Origin: Streptomyces cathayae
GTDB lineage: Bacteria; Actinomycetota; Actinomycetes; Streptomycetales; Streptomycetaceae
Assembly: GCF_029760955.1 (NCBI RefSeq)
Contig: NZ_CP121682.1
Span: forward strand, 744,001-808,000
Reading direction: 5' to 3'
DNA: 64,000 bases
Of the stretch, positions 8,584 to 18,002 are shown one piece after another. The notes beneath the pieces were generated by a model. That model saw only the letters and a list, made by a program, of their open reading frames with translations. It did not search any database and was not told the DNA's origin. The position numbers were made by a program, and so were the translations under genes. The stretch's first letter is position 1. Each line of letters begins with the position of its first letter.

Positions 8584-9126
8584 ATGGACAGCACGGACAG
8601 GACATCCCCGGACCGGACGGCCGCCGCGCGGGACCGGGACGGTGAGGGGCGGGCGCGCAACGCCCGGCCGCGGGACGGGCTGGGGCGGCCGCTGCCGTAC
8701 GGCGCGGAGGGGGTGCCCCGGCAGCCCGAGGGGATCGTCCGGCCGCCGGAGGCCAGCGTCGCCGAGGCGCAGCGGCTGCTGGACGAGGGCAAGCCGTTCC
8801 ACGCGCACGAGGTGTTCGAGGACGCCTGGAAGTCGGGGCCCGAGGAGGAGCGGGAGCTGTGGCGGGGGCTGGCCCAGCTCGCCGTGGGGCTCACCCACGC
8901 GGCGCGCGGGAACCTCACCGGCGGGGTCCGGCTGCTGCGGCGCGGGGCGGGCGCGGCGGAGGAGTGGGCCGCGGGTGCCGGGTCCGCGCGTCCGCACGGG
9001 ATCGACCTCGACGGTGTCGTCGCCTGGGCCCGGGAGCTGGCGGCGGAGGTGGAGCGGGGGGACGGCGTTCCGGTGGACGCGGGAGCGCGGGCGCCACGGC
9101 TGCGGGACGCGTCCCGGCGAGGATAG
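8584..9126 (+). CDS. DUF309 domain protein
   Basis: A 180-residue soluble protein. After a charged, low-complexity N-terminus, the DUF309 core spans about residues 60-130: LLDEGKPFHAHEVFEDAWK, then LWRGLAQLAVGLTHAARGN and GVRLLRRGA. The conserved F-HE-E-W pattern is intact. The family is helical and of unknown function. I use the ATG at 8584; the longer frame runs back into the tRNA promoter region. Confidence 0.8.
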   Translation: MDSTDRTSPDRTAAARDRDGEGRARNARPRDGLGRPLPYGAEGVPRQPEGIVRPPEASVAEAQRLLDEGKPFHAHEVFEDAWKSGPEEERELWRGLAQLAVGLTHAARGNLTGGVRLLRRGAGAAEEWAAGAGSARPHGIDLDGVVAWARELAAEVERGDGVPVDAGARAPRLRDASRRG

Positions 9127-9174
9127 TCCGGACGCGGTGCGTGGAGTGTCGGTGGCGTGCGGCAGACTCGGGGC

Positions 9175-9957
9175 GTGCGAAAAATCCATGTCATCGGTAT
9201 CGGCGCGGGCGATCCCGACCAGTTGACCCTGCAGGCGGTCAAGGCCCTGCGCGGGACAGATGTGTTCTTCATCCTCGACAAGGGCGAGGTGAAGGCGGAT
9301 CTGACCGGGCTCCGCCGGGACATGCTCGACGCACACCTGCCGGAGCGGACGTACCGCGTCGTCCAGGCGCGCGACCCGGAGCGGGACCGGAGGGCCGGCG
9401 GCGCGGCCTACTCCCCCGCCGTCGGTGACTGGCGCAGCGCCCGCGCGGACATCTACGAGCGGCTGATCGCCGAGGAGCTGGGCGAGGGCGAGGTGGGCGC
9501 GTTCCTGGTGTGGGGGGACCCGTCGCTGTACGACAGCACGCTGGGCATCCTCGAGGAGGTGCTGGCGCGGGGCGCGGTCGCCTTCGAGTACGACGTCGTG
9601 CCGGGGATCAGCAGTGTCTCGGCGCTCGTCGCCCGGCACCGCACGGGGCTCAACCGGGTGGCCCGGCCGGTCCAGATCACCACGGGCCGGCGGCTCGCGG
9701 AGGGCTTCCCCGAGGGGGTGGACGACGTCGTCGTGATGCTGGACGCCCACCAGACCTTCCGGCAGTACGCCGACCAGGCCGACCAGGAGATCGACATCTA
9801 CTGGGGCGCCTACATAGGAACCCCGGACGAGATCCTCGTCTCCGGGCCGCTAGCCGAGGCCGCTCCCCGGATCGAGCGGCTGCGTGCCGAGGCCCGCGAG
9901 CGCAAGGGCTGGATCATGGACACGTATCTGCTGCGGCGGAATCCCGGGGACGGCTGA
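9175..9957 (+). CDS. cobF: Precorrin-6A synthase (deacetylating)
   Basis: CobF methylates C1 of precorrin-5 using SAM and removes acetate in the aerobic branch of cobalamin synthesis. The 260 residues carry the tetrapyrrole methylase fold. The N-terminal loop is VIGIGAGDPDQLTLQAVKAL, the SAM site GDPSLYDSTLGIL lies at about residue 115, and PGISSVSAL follows. The GTG start has almost no ribosome site, suggesting a leaderless or weakly initiated message. It converges with cobK, the next enzyme-class neighbour in the pathway. Confidence 0.9.
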   Translation: MRKIHVIGIGAGDPDQLTLQAVKALRGTDVFFILDKGEVKADLTGLRRDMLDAHLPERTYRVVQARDPERDRRAGGAAYSPAVGDWRSARADIYERLIAEELGEGEVGAFLVWGDPSLYDSTLGILEEVLARGAVAFEYDVVPGISSVSALVARHRTGLNRVARPVQITTGRRLAEGFPEGVDDVVVMLDAHQTFRQYADQADQEIDIYWGAYIGTPDEILVSGPLAEAAPRIERLRAEARERKGWIMDTYLLRRNPGDG

Positions 9958-9977
9958 GCCGCCCGGGATCCGGCGCG

Positions 9978-10718
9978 TCAGAGGGGTCCCAGGCGTTCCA
10001 GGGCGCTCGTCACGTCGGGCACCGGGCTGACGTCCTGCGGCAGCGGCGGGCGGCGTACGACCACGACCGGCAGGCCGAGTTCGCGGGCCGCCGTGAGTTT
10101 GGCGGACGTCGCCGTTCCCCCGCTGTCCTTGGTCACCAGTACGTCGATGCGGTGTTCGCGCAGCAGGGCCGTCTCCTCGGCCACGGTGAACGGTCCGCGG
10201 TCCAGCAGGACGCAGGTGTGCGGCGGCAGGGGCGGCTCGGGGGGATCCACCGACCGGATCGTGAAGTGGAGCCGGGTCAGCCGGGCGAAGGCGGCGAGGC
10301 CCAGGCGGCCGGTGGTGAGGAAGGCTCTCCGTCCGAGCCGGGGCAGCAGTTCGGCGGCGGCGTCCAGGGAGGGGACCGGGTGCCAGCGGTCGTCCGGTCC
10401 GGGCTGCCAGCCGGGGCGGCGCAGGACGACCAGGGGTACGCCGGCCGCGGTCGCGGCCCGTGCCGCGTTCGCCGTGATCCGCTCGGCGAACGGGTGTGTG
10501 GCGTCGACCAGGGCCGTCACGTCCTGGTCGCGGAGCCAGTCGGCGAGCCCTCGCGCCCCGCCGAAGCCGCCGACGCGCATCCCGCCCGCGACCGCTGCGG
10601 GCCGTGCCACCCGTCCGGCGAGCGAGGTGGTCACCCGCACTCCGGGGCGGGCGGTCAGCTCGGCGGCGAGTTCGCGTGCCTCGGTGGTACCGCCGAGGAC
10701 CAGGACGTGTGCGGACAT
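9978..10718 (-). CDS. cobK: Precorrin-6A reductase
   Basis: CobK reduces precorrin-6A with NADPH to precorrin-6B. The 246-residue protein opens with a Rossmann strand HVLVLGGTTEARELAAEL. It has the conserved LVDATHPFAERIT motif at about residue 90 and LVTKDSGGTATSAKL near residue 205. I take the ATG at 10718; the 27-codon N-terminal extension in the open frame is Arg/Pro-rich and not family-like. It is tail-to-tail with cobF. Confidence 0.9.
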   Translation of the reverse strand: MSAHVLVLGGTTEARELAAELTARPGVRVTTSLAGRVARPAAVAGGMRVGGFGGARGLADWLRDQDVTALVDATHPFAERITANAARAATAAGVPLVVLRRPGWQPGPDDRWHPVPSLDAAAELLPRLGRRAFLTTGRLGLAAFARLTRLHFTIRSVDPPEPPLPPHTCVLLDRGPFTVAEETALLREHRIDVLVTKDSGGTATSAKLTAARELGLPVVVVRRPPLPQDVSPVPDVTSALERLGPL

Positions 10719-10778
10719 GACGCCGAGCGTACGAGGCCTGCGCCGGAGGGGGCGGGCCGGGCCCGGGAGGGGGCGTTG

Positions 10779-10814
10779 GAGGGACAACCCGAGGGACAAC
10801 CCGAAGGACAGGCC
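10779..10814. repeat. Three tandem 12-bp units between cobK and the lipid kinase
   Basis: GAGGGACAACCC occurs twice in tandem (10779-10802) and is followed by a diverged third unit GAAGGACAGGCC. It lies in the divergent promoter gap. Role unknown; a slippage-prone tract is the simplest view. Confidence 0.6.
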
Positions 10815-10909
10815 GGCGGATGTCGGACATGCACTGTGAGCAGGACTCGAATGTCGGCGACGCCCGTGCCCCCGTACGTCCTACGATGACGCCGGCGACT
10901 GGAGGAGTC

Positions 10910-12310
10910 ATGGCCGTGGACTTGAGCAGGCGGGCCTACCGGGTCCAGCGGTGGTCCGCGCGGGTGGCGCTGGCCGCGGCCGCGCTCGCGGTGCTGTTCC
11001 CGCTCCTCTACGGAGGCATGCGAGGGCTGGCGCTGCTGCTCGGCGGCGCGGCGGGCCTCGCCGTGAGCGCCGCGGCGCTGTGGTGGACGCTGACCCTGCG
11101 GGGTCCGCTGCGCTGGGTGGCCGGGCTGGTGGCGCTGTGCGTGCCCGTGGCTGTCGTCACACTGTTCGCCCTCACCCTGTTCTGGGCGCTGCCGCTGTCG
11201 CTGGCCCTGTGGGGGCTGGCCGTGTGGAGCGGCCGGTACGCGCTGCGGGGGACGGGGAGCGAGCGGCTTCGGGAGCGGCAGAGGGAGCGGCGGACACCGC
11301 CGCCCCGGCGGCCGGTGCTCATCATGAATCCCCGGTCGGGCGGCGGAAAGGTGGGCCGGTTCCGCCTGCGGGAGAAGGCGGAACGCCTGGGGGCCCGGGT
11401 CGTCCTGCTCGATCCGGAGGTGCAGAACGACGTGACCGCTCTGGCCCGGGACGCCGTCGCGGACGGCGCAGATCTGCTGGGCGCAGCCGGCGGTGACGGC
11501 ACGCAGGCGTTGGTCGCGGCCGTGGCCGCCGAGCACGGCATCCCGTTCCTGGTCATCAGTGCCGGGACCCGCAACCACTTCGCCCTGGACCTGGGCCTGG
11601 ACCGCGGTGATCCGGCCGCCTGTCTGGACGCGCTCACCGACGGGGTGGAGCTGCGCGTCGATCTCGGTTTCGCCGGGGACCAGCCCTTCGTGAACAACGC
11701 GTCCTTCGGCGCGTACGCGTCGATCGTGCAGAGCCCGGCCTACCGGGACGACAAGATCGGCACCAGTCTGGAGCTGCTGCCCGACCTGCTCACCGGGCAG
11801 CAGGGTCCCCGGCTGGTCGCCCGCGTCGGCGACACGACACTCGAGGCCCCGCAGGCGGTGCTGGTCAGCAACAACCCCTACCGCACCGACGATCCCTTCG
11901 GCCTGGGCCGACGGGATCGTCTCGACTCCGGCGTACTGGGTGTCCTCGGCGTCAAGGTGGAGGGCGCGGTGCACGCCGCCTCGCTGCTGCTGGACCCCGC
12001 GCCGAGCGGGCTCACTGTCCTGACCGCCTCCGAGGTCGTCATCGAGGGGGACCGCGCGGAGCTGGAGGCCGGGGTCGACGGGGAGGCCCTGATGCTGCCG
12101 GCGCCCGTCCGCTGCCGTATCGCACCCGGCGCGCTCCGGGTCCGCGTCCCCCGCAAACGGCCCGGGGTCGCGCCGGCGCGCCCGCGTCTGGACTGGCGGC
12201 GGCTGCGCAAACTGGCGGCGACGGTCGGCCGCACGGCTGCCCCCAGCCGGTTCCGGCACCAGGATCTCCCGCAGACGGAAGGCAAGGAGCCCTTTCTCGG
12301 CTCGCGGTAG
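10910..12310 (+). CDS. Membrane-attached diacylglycerol/lipid kinase family protein
   Basis: A 466-residue protein with four predicted membrane segments in about residues 15-115, followed by a DAGK catalytic domain. Diagnostic motifs are NPRSGGGK (phosphate-binding loop), GAAGGDGTQALVA and SAGTRNHFALDLGLD. The C-terminal beta-sandwich part contains VLVSNNPYRTDDPFG. It probably phosphorylates a lipid or polyprenol at the membrane; the acceptor is not readable from sequence. A strong GGAGGAG site decides the ATG at 10910 over an upstream ATG at 10820. Confidence 0.85.
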   Translation: MAVDLSRRAYRVQRWSARVALAAAALAVLFPLLYGGMRGLALLLGGAAGLAVSAAALWWTLTLRGPLRWVAGLVALCVPVAVVTLFALTLFWALPLSLALWGLAVWSGRYALRGTGSERLRERQRERRTPPPRRPVLIMNPRSGGGKVGRFRLREKAERLGARVVLLDPEVQNDVTALARDAVADGADLLGAAGGDGTQALVAAVAAEHGIPFLVISAGTRNHFALDLGLDRGDPAACLDALTDGVELRVDLGFAGDQPFVNNASFGAYASIVQSPAYRDDKIGTSLELLPDLLTGQQGPRLVARVGDTTLEAPQAVLVSNNPYRTDDPFGLGRRDRLDSGVLGVLGVKVEGAVHAASLLLDPAPSGLTVLTASEVVIEGDRAELEAGVDGEALMLPAPVRCRIAPGALRVRVPRKRPGVAPARPRLDWRRLRKLAATVGRTAAPSRFRHQDLPQTEGKEPFLGSR

Positions 12311-12355
12311 GTCCGACGCCCACCGGCACCCGCCGACGCTCCCCCGGCCCCCGGC

Positions 12356-13150
12356 TCAGTGCAGCAGCAGTTGCACGCCGCCCACCACCGTGGCCGCGAT
12401 CACCAGCCGCTCGAAGAGCACCTGGTTGATCCGGCTCACGGCCCATTTACCGAGGAACGCGCCGGGCACGACGAACAGGACGAGCGCCGCGTCGAGCAGC
12501 AGCGATTCCGCGTTGATCAGTCCGAGGCCCACACTGAACGGCACCTTGGACGTGTTGACGATCAGGAAGAAGAAGGCCGACGTCCCCAGGAAGCCCAGCT
12601 TCCGGAAGCCCGCGGAGAGCAGGTACAGGGACATCACCGGCCCGCCCGCGTTGGCGACCATGGTGGTGAAACCGCCGAGGACGCCGTACGAGCGGGCCTT
12701 GACCTTTCCGGCCCGGGAGGTGACCGCGTCGGGTCCGTTCCCGGCGCCGTCCCCCTTCGCGGCCCTCTCCGCGGCTCGTCGCCGCCACACCGTCACCCCG
12801 GCCATCAGCAGCAGGATCGCCCCGATCGACGTCCGTACGGCCTCGTCGTCCGCCCACATCAGGAAGACGGTGCCGACCACGACGCCCGCGGCGACCGCCG
12901 GGAACAGCCGCCACAGCGTGGGCCAGTGGGCGTGCCGCCGGTAGGTGAGGACGGCGAGCACGTCCCCGGCGATCAGGATGGGCAGCAGTACGCCGGTGGA
13001 GGCACGGGCGGGCAGCATCGCCGCGAAGATGGCGAGGCTGACCGTGTTGGCCCCGCTCACGGCGGTCTTGGAGAAGCCTACGAGCAGGGCCGCGAAGGCG
13101 AGGGCGGCGAACTGCCAGCCGTTGAGGTCCCAGAGTGTCATCGTGTTCAT
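12356..13150 (-). CDS. TauE/SafE-family anion permease
   Basis: A 264-residue polytopic protein with about eight hydrophobic segments in the two-repeat TauE/SafE layout, a family linked to sulfite, sulfoacetate or other organosulfur anion export. The first helix carries GFSKTAVSGANTVSLAIFA and the repeat half carries GGFTTMVANAGGPVMSLYLL, both typical. A charged loop of about 25 residues separates the halves. It is divergent from dps. The substrate is unknown. Confidence 0.85.
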   Translation of the reverse strand: MNTMTLWDLNGWQFAALAFAALLVGFSKTAVSGANTVSLAIFAAMLPARASTGVLLPILIAGDVLAVLTYRRHAHWPTLWRLFPAVAAGVVVGTVFLMWADDEAVRTSIGAILLLMAGVTVWRRRAAERAAKGDGAGNGPDAVTSRAGKVKARSYGVLGGFTTMVANAGGPVMSLYLLSAGFRKLGFLGTSAFFFLIVNTSKVPFSVGLGLINAESLLLDAALVLFVVPGAFLGKWAVSRINQVLFERLVIAATVVGGVQLLLH

Positions 13151-13332
13151 TGCGGGGACCGATGCTATGTCCCCTGATGATCGCGGTCAGCAGCGTCTCG
13201 CCTGATGGTCCTGCCGCCCCCGCCCGCCGGACCGTGCGCGCACCACAGGGGCCGTCGTGTTTGTACCGGAGCGTCCGGGGCACCTGCGCGGTCGGACGAG
13301 AAAGACGAAAACGTGAAGGGAGCCCCCACCCC

Positions 13333-13815
13333 ATGACCGTTGTGCGGAGCACGCTGCCCGACGAGGACCGCCGGATCGCCTGCGAGGCACTCCAGAGCAC
13401 CCTGGTGGATCTCCTCGGCCTCTCACTGATCGGCAAGCAGGCGCACTGGAACGTCGTGGGTCCGCGGTTCCGTTCGGTCCACCTCCAGCTGGACGAGGTG
13501 GTCTCGGCCGCGCGCACCGGCGCCGACACGGTCGCGGAGCGCTCCGCGACGCTCGGCGTGCCGCCGGACGGCCGCCCGGAGACCGTCGCCAAGGTCTTCT
13601 CGCTGCCCGTCCCCGAAGAGGGCTGGCTGCGGGACGAGGACGCCGTGCGGGTCATGGCGGAGGCGCTGGGCACCGCGATCGTACGGCTGCGCGAGCGCGT
13701 CGACGCCACCGAGAAGGCGGACCCGGTCACCCAGGACCTGCTGATCTCCGTCACCGCCGAACTGGAGAAACTGCGCTGGATGTTCGAGGCGGAGAACACC
13801 CCCTTCGGCTCCTGA
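13333..13815 (+). CDS. dps: Dps-family DNA-protection ferritin
   Basis: A 160-residue ferritin-like protein that binds and oxidises ferrous iron and protects DNA during stress. The inter-subunit ferroxidase signature is intact: GKQAHWNVVGPRF, then HLQLDEVVSAA and ADTVAERSATLG, giving the His, His, Asp/Glu and Glu ligands. Helices C and D follow (DAVRVMAEALGTAIVRLRE). A GAAGGGAG site precedes the ATG. There is no extended Lys-rich tail, so DNA binding may be weak. A stress-sigma promoter is likely, but I could not identify one with confidence. Confidence 0.92.
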   Translation: MTVVRSTLPDEDRRIACEALQSTLVDLLGLSLIGKQAHWNVVGPRFRSVHLQLDEVVSAARTGADTVAERSATLGVPPDGRPETVAKVFSLPVPEEGWLRDEDAVRVMAEALGTAIVRLRERVDATEKADPVTQDLLISVTAELEKLRWMFEAENTPFGS

Positions 13816-13969
13816 CGGACCCACCCGGCGCCCCGACATCCACTTCCCCGCCCTCTCTCGCTCCCGCTCCCCCGTCCCGCTCCCCCATTCCCGGGACAGG
13901 GTGATCATCGCGCGGCACAATGACCGCGACGGCCGGATCCGGCCGGAGGAGCGAGGGAGGGCGAGAGAC

Positions 13970-14251
13970 GTGGGTGAGAGCCGCACCCCACCGGGGGTCC
14001 CGGCGCGACCGGACACCTCTGTCGCGCACAACGCGCGCGGGTGGGGCCAATGGATCGGTGGCGAGGACACCCACGAGGTCGACCGGTGGGCGGGTGACCA
14101 GGTCGTCCCGGCCGTCCGGGACATCGCCGCGTTCTCCCAGGAGCTGCACCCGGTCGAGCCCGGCCCGGTGTCCTGCTCTCGGCGGCGTGCCGGGGCGGAG
14201 GCCGCGGTCGCCGTGCCGCAGCAGTACGGCGCGGTGCCCGTGAAACCCTGA
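13970..14251 (+). pseudogene. Methyltransf_19 (PF04672-type) SAM methyltransferase remnant
   Basis: The 93-residue frame begins MGESRTPPGVPARPDTSVAH and continues NARGWGQWIGGEDTHEVDRW and VVPAVRDIAAF. This matches the N-terminal signature of Streptomyces SAM-dependent methyltransferases of the Methyltransf_19 group (D-T-S-x-x-H-x-A-R-x-x-x-x-W-I-G-G-x-D). Those enzymes have about 260-280 residues, and here the SAM-binding GxG region is absent: the frame diverges after about residue 50 and stops. The GTG has a GGAGGGCGAG region upstream. It is most likely a truncated remnant, though a small expressed protein cannot be excluded. Confidence 0.7.
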
Positions 14252-14275
14252 CGCCGTACAACCCTGACGCCGTGC
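14244..14275 (+). repeat. 16-bp tandem duplication
   Basis: AACCCTGACGCCGTaC is directly repeated as AACCCTGACGCCGTgC, straddling the stop codon of the methyltransferase remnant. It is probably a slippage duplication. Confidence 0.7.
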
Positions 14276-14399
14276 GGCCCCGACGCGACCGTCCGGACGC
14301 GAGCGTCGGTCCGATCCGGCCGAGCCCCTCGAGGAGGACACACCGCCGCGGAGCGGCCGGCACCCCGCAAGCCCGAACCGTTGAAAGTATGATCAAGCG

Positions 14400-14936
14400 A
14401 TGTCTGACACGACCGAAACCACGCCGGGTTGGCTGTCCTCCGACGAGCTGGAGATGACACGTGCCCGCATGCCGATCCTGTACGTCGAGTCCGTCCCCGT
14501 CCGGGTCGACGACAGCGGCGAAGTCACCAGCGTCGGCCTGCTGTTGCGCATAGGACCCGACGGCACGGTCAGCCGGACGCTGGTCTCCGGCCGGGTGCTG
14601 CACCACGAGCGGGTCCGCGACGCGCTGCTGCGCCACCTGGAGAAGGACCTCGGCCCGGTGGCGCTGCCCCGGATCCCGGCGTCGCTCCAGCCGTTCACGG
14701 TGGCGGAGTACTTCCCCACGCACGGCGTCACGCCGTACCACGACCCGCGTCAGCACGCGGTGTCCCTCGCCTACATCGTGCCGGTGACGGGTGACTGCCG
14801 GCCCCGGCAGGACGCCCTCGACCTGGTGTGGTTCAGCCCGCAGGAGGCCCTGTCGGAGGCCGTGCAGAGCGAGATGCCGGGCGGGCACGGGGTGCTGCTG
14901 AGGCAGGCGCTGGCCCACGCGGGCTGCGTGAGCTGA
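14400..14936 (+). CDS. NUDIX-like protein (DUF4916 type)
   Basis: A 178-residue protein resembling the DUF4916/NUDIX-hydrolase-family group common in actinobacteria. The pattern is GWLSSDELEMTRARMPILYVESVPVRV split by a variable region, then SGRVLHHERVRDALLRHLEKDL in the NUDIX-box position, PFTVAEYFP and AVSLAYIVPV. The canonical GX5EX7REUXEEXGU box is not conserved, so hydrolase activity is doubtful. It converges with the ABC operon to the right. Function unknown. Confidence 0.75.
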   Translation: MSDTTETTPGWLSSDELEMTRARMPILYVESVPVRVDDSGEVTSVGLLLRIGPDGTVSRTLVSGRVLHHERVRDALLRHLEKDLGPVALPRIPASLQPFTVAEYFPTHGVTPYHDPRQHAVSLAYIVPVTGDCRPRQDALDLVWFSPQEALSEAVQSEMPGGHGVLLRQALAHAGCVS

Positions 14937-14961
14937 CCCGGCGGGAACGGCGCGAGCGGTG

Positions 14962-16152
14962 TCAGGGGGCGTCCGTGCTCTCCGGGCGGGTGAGGTTCGC
15001 CCCGGTCGAGGGGTCGAAGACATGCGCCTTGCCCATGTCGGCCCGGAGGTCCACGGGCGCTCCCTCACGGGCGCGGGTGGCGGCGTCCAGCCGGGCCACG
15101 ATCTGCTGCGCGGCCCCCGCGCCGGTGTCGCGCAGTCCGGAGTCGGTGGCGAGTTCCTCCAGTTCGGTGGTGGTCACCGGTCCGCCCTCGGCGCCGAAGT
15201 GGACGTACACGTCGGAACCGAGCGACTCCAGCACGTCCACGGTGACCGTGAGGACGGGGCCGCCCGGCTCACGGGCCAGGGCCGCGTCCTCGAAGGCCTC
15301 GGGACGCAGCCCGACGATGACGTCGCGCGGCGCGTTCCGCCGTTCCAGCGCCCGACGCGTACGGTCGTCGAGCAGCAGGTCGCCCAGCGGTGAGCGCAGC
15401 ACACCCGCCTCCAGGACGGCGCCGACGAAGTTCATCGCCGGGGAGCCGATGAAGCCCGCGACGAAGAGGTTGCGCGGCAGGTCGTAGAGGTGTGCGGGCG
15501 CGCCGATCTGCTGGACCAGGCCCTGCCGCATGACCACGACCCGGTCGCCGAGGGTCATCGCCTCGGTCTGGTCGTGGGTGACGTAGACGGTGGTGGTGCC
15601 CAGGCGGCGTTGCAGCCGGGAGATCTGGGTGCGCATCTGCACCCGCAGCTTGGCGTCCAGGTTGGACAGCGGCTCGTCCATCAGGAACGCCTCGGGGTCG
15701 CGGACGATGGCCCGCCCCATCGCCACCCGCTGGCGCTGGCCGCCGGAGAGGTGGGCGGGCTTGCGGTCCAGGAACTCGCTCAGGTCGAGGACCCGCGCGG
15801 CCTCCTCGACCTTGCCGGCGATGGTGGCCTTGTCCACCTTCGCCAGGCGCAGCGGGAAGCCCATGTTCTCGCGCACGCTCATGTGCGGGTACAGGGCGTA
15901 GCTCTGGAACACCATGGCGACGTCGCGCTCCTTGGGTGCGAGGTCGTTGACGACCCGGCCGCCGATGCGCAGGGTGCCCTCGGTGATGTCCTCCAGTCCG
16001 GCGATCATGTTCAGGGTGGTGGACTTGCCGCATCCGGACGGGCCGACCAGGATCACGAACTCGCCGTCGGCGATGTCGAGGTCCACGTCCTTCACGGCGA
16101 CGGATCCGTCGGGGAAACGCTTGGTGACGCCCTCGAGGACGATCTCGGCCAT
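14962..16152 (-). CDS. Carbohydrate ABC transporter ATPase (MalK/MsmK/UgpC type)
   Basis: A 396-residue ATPase for sugar import. It has Walker [10 protein letters not shown], the Q-loop in [13 protein letters not shown], signature LSGGQRQR, Walker [17 protein letters not shown] and H-loop [11 protein letters not shown]-terminal TOBE regulatory region of about 140 residues carries IVGLRPEAF. It is the last gene of the leftward four-gene importer, 102 nt after the second permease. Streptomyces often has one MsmK serving many importers; this one is locus-linked. Confidence 0.93.
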   Translation of the reverse strand: MAEIVLEGVTKRFPDGSVAVKDVDLDIADGEFVILVGPSGCGKSTTLNMIAGLEDITEGTLRIGGRVVNDLAPKERDVAMVFQSYALYPHMSVRENMGFPLRLAKVDKATIAGKVEEAARVLDLSEFLDRKPAHLSGGQRQRVAMGRAIVRDPEAFLMDEPLSNLDAKLRVQMRTQISRLQRRLGTTTVYVTHDQTEAMTLGDRVVVMRQGLVQQIGAPAHLYDLPRNLFVAGFIGSPAMNFVGAVLEAGVLRSPLGDLLLDDRTRRALERRNAPRDVIVGLRPEAFEDAALAREPGGPVLTVTVDVLESLGSDVYVHFGAEGGPVTTTELEELATDSGLRDTGAGAAQQIVARLDAATRAREGAPVDLRADMGKAHVFDPSTGANLTRPESTDAP

Positions 16153-16254
16153 GGGTGGTGCCTCCTTGCCTTCGTGACAGGCCTTCGCCTTCGTGACGGG
16201 CCTTCGGACGGGCCGGTTCCGGGCGGGGTGCGGGGTGGCCCGCTGCGGGCCCGG

Positions 16255-17088
16255 TCACCCCTTGACCGCTCCGGAGGTCAGTCCGGCCACGATCCGCCGC
16301 TGGAAGAACAGGACGAAGACGATGATGGGGATGGTGATCACCACGGCGGCGGCGGCGATCGAGCCGGTGGGCTGCTGGAACTGGGAGCTGCCGGTGAAGA
16401 ACGCGATCGCGGCGGGGACCGTCCGCGCGGACTCGGTGGAGGTCAGCGAGATCGCGAACAGGAAGTCGTTCCAGCAGAAGATGAACACCAGGATGGCGGT
16501 GGTGAACACGCCCGGCGCGGCCAGTGGCACGATGACCAGCCGGAACGCCTGCGCGGGCGTGGCGCCGTCCACCTTGGCGGCCTTCTCCAGGTCCCACGGG
16601 ATCTCCCGGAAGAACGCCGACAGGGTGTAGATCGCCAGCGGCAGCGAGAAGGTCATGTACGGGATGATGAGCCCGGCCCAGGTGTCGAAGATCCCGACGG
16701 CCCGCTCGATCTCGAACAGCGGCGACACCAGGGAGATCGGCGGGAACATGGCGATCAGCAGCGACATCCCGATGAGCAGCCGCTTGCCGGGGAACCGCAG
16801 CCGGGCCACGGCGTAGGCGGCCATGGTGCCCAGGATCACCGCGATCACCGTGGCGATCAGCGCGATGCCGATCGAGTTGACCAGTGCCCGGGTGAACTGG
16901 GAGGTCTCGAAGATGCCCCGGTAGTTCTCCCAGGTCCAGTCCCGGGGGATGTAGCTGCCGTCGGAGAGCGTGGCGGGGTCCTTGAACGACAGCGCGGCGA
17001 TCCACCACACCGGGAACAGGGCGTACAGCACCACGACGACGTTGGCGACGCCCCAGCGGGTCGCGTGCGTCCTGCCCGCGGCGGCCAT
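16255..17088 (-). CDS. Carbohydrate ABC transporter permease (MalG/SugB type)
   Basis: A 277-residue inner-membrane subunit with six predicted helices. The EAA coupling loop is at about residues 180-200 ([20 protein letters not shown]). The N-terminus [20 protein letters not shown] is typical of MalG-type permeases. The ATG abuts the stop of the upstream permease in a one-base TGATG overlap, so the pair is coupled. With the ATPase at 14962 and receptor at 17999 it forms one importer. Confidence 0.92.
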   Translation of the reverse strand: MAAAGRTHATRWGVANVVVVLYALFPVWWIAALSFKDPATLSDGSYIPRDWTWENYRGIFETSQFTRALVNSIGIALIATVIAVILGTMAAYAVARLRFPGKRLLIGMSLLIAMFPPISLVSPLFEIERAVGIFDTWAGLIIPYMTFSLPLAIYTLSAFFREIPWDLEKAAKVDGATPAQAFRLVIVPLAAPGVFTTAILVFIFCWNDFLFAISLTSTESARTVPAAIAFFTGSSQFQQPTGSIAAAAVVITIPIIVFVLFFQRRIVAGLTSGAVKG

Positions 17089-18002
17089 CAGGGCTTCACC
17101 TCCGCGCCGGGTGCGGCGGCGCCGAACAGCTTGACGAAGGTGAAGGCGATGATCCCGACACAGAGGAAGATCAGGACCGAGATCGCCGACCCGATGCCCA
17201 GGTTCAGCGCGGTGAACAGGTTGTTGTAGCCCAGGATCGACAGGGAGCCGGTGCCGTGGGCGCCCGAGGTCAGGACGTAGATGTTGTCGAAGATCCGGAA
17301 GGCGTCCAGGGTGCGGAAGAGCAGCGCGACGAGGATGGCCGGCTTCATCAGCGGCAGGACGACCCTGGTGAACCGCTGCCAGGCGGAGGCGCCGTCCACC
17401 ATGGCCGCCTTCAGGGTCTCCTCGGGGACCAGCGCGAGGCCGGCGAGCAGCAGCAGTGCCATGAACGGGGTGGTCTTCCACACCTCGGCGAGGATGATCA
17501 GCCAGAGCGCGGGCCACTGTTCGGTGAGCGGGGCCTCTCCGCTGGGCAGCAGCTCGGCCAGGTAACCGAGGTCGGGGGTCCAGGCGTACTGCCAGGAGAA
17601 GGCGGCGACCACGGTGACGATGCCGTACGGGACGAGGACCGCGGTGCGCACCGTGCCGCGCCAGAAGAGCGTGCGGTGCATCACCAGGGCCAGTGCCATG
17701 CCGAGGACGAGTTCGACGGCCACGGACACGACGGTGATGAACAGCGTGACCCAGAAGGCGTCCCACCAGAACGGGGAGGACAGCACCGCCCCGTAGTTGC
17801 CCAGGCCCACGAACTCGGCCCGGTCCGGGAAGCGCAGGTCGTAGCGCTGGAGGGAGAGGTAGACGGCGTATCCGACGGGGTAGGCGGTCACGGCGGCCAT
17901 GACGAGGACGGCCGGTGCGCACAGCAGCAGGCCGAGGCGCCGCTCCTGCCGGGCGCCGGCCGAGAGTGCCTTCCCGCTCTTGTCCGGGAGGGGGTGGTTC
18001 AC
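17088..18002 (-). CDS. Carbohydrate ABC transporter permease (MalF/SugA type)
   Basis: A 304-residue permease with six predicted helices. The coupling loop [20 protein letters not shown] lies at about residue 215, and an N-terminal helix [20 protein letters not shown] fits the MalF/SugA class. The GTG start at 18002 overlaps the receptor's stop codon. It acts with the SugB-like partner as a heterodimeric channel. Confidence 0.92.
   Translation of the reverse strand: MNHPLPDKSGKALSAGARQERRLGLLLCAPAVLVMAAVTAYPVGYAVYLSLQRYDLRFPDRAEFVGLGNYGAVLSSPFWWDAFWVTLFITVVSVAVELVLGMALALVMHRTLFWRGTVRTAVLVPYGIVTVVAAFSWQYAWTPDLGYLAELLPSGEAPLTEQWPALWLIILAEVWKTTPFMALLLLAGLALVPEETLKAAMVDGASAWQRFTRVVLPLMKPAILVALLFRTLDAFRIFDNIYVLTSGAHGTGSLSILGYNNLFTALNLGIGSAISVLIFLCVGIIAFTFVKLFGAAAPGAEVKP

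Noticed and set aside
14400..14936. Active NUDIX hydrolase
   Set aside because: The GX5EX7REUXEEXGU box is not conserved, so only family-level similarity is claimed.
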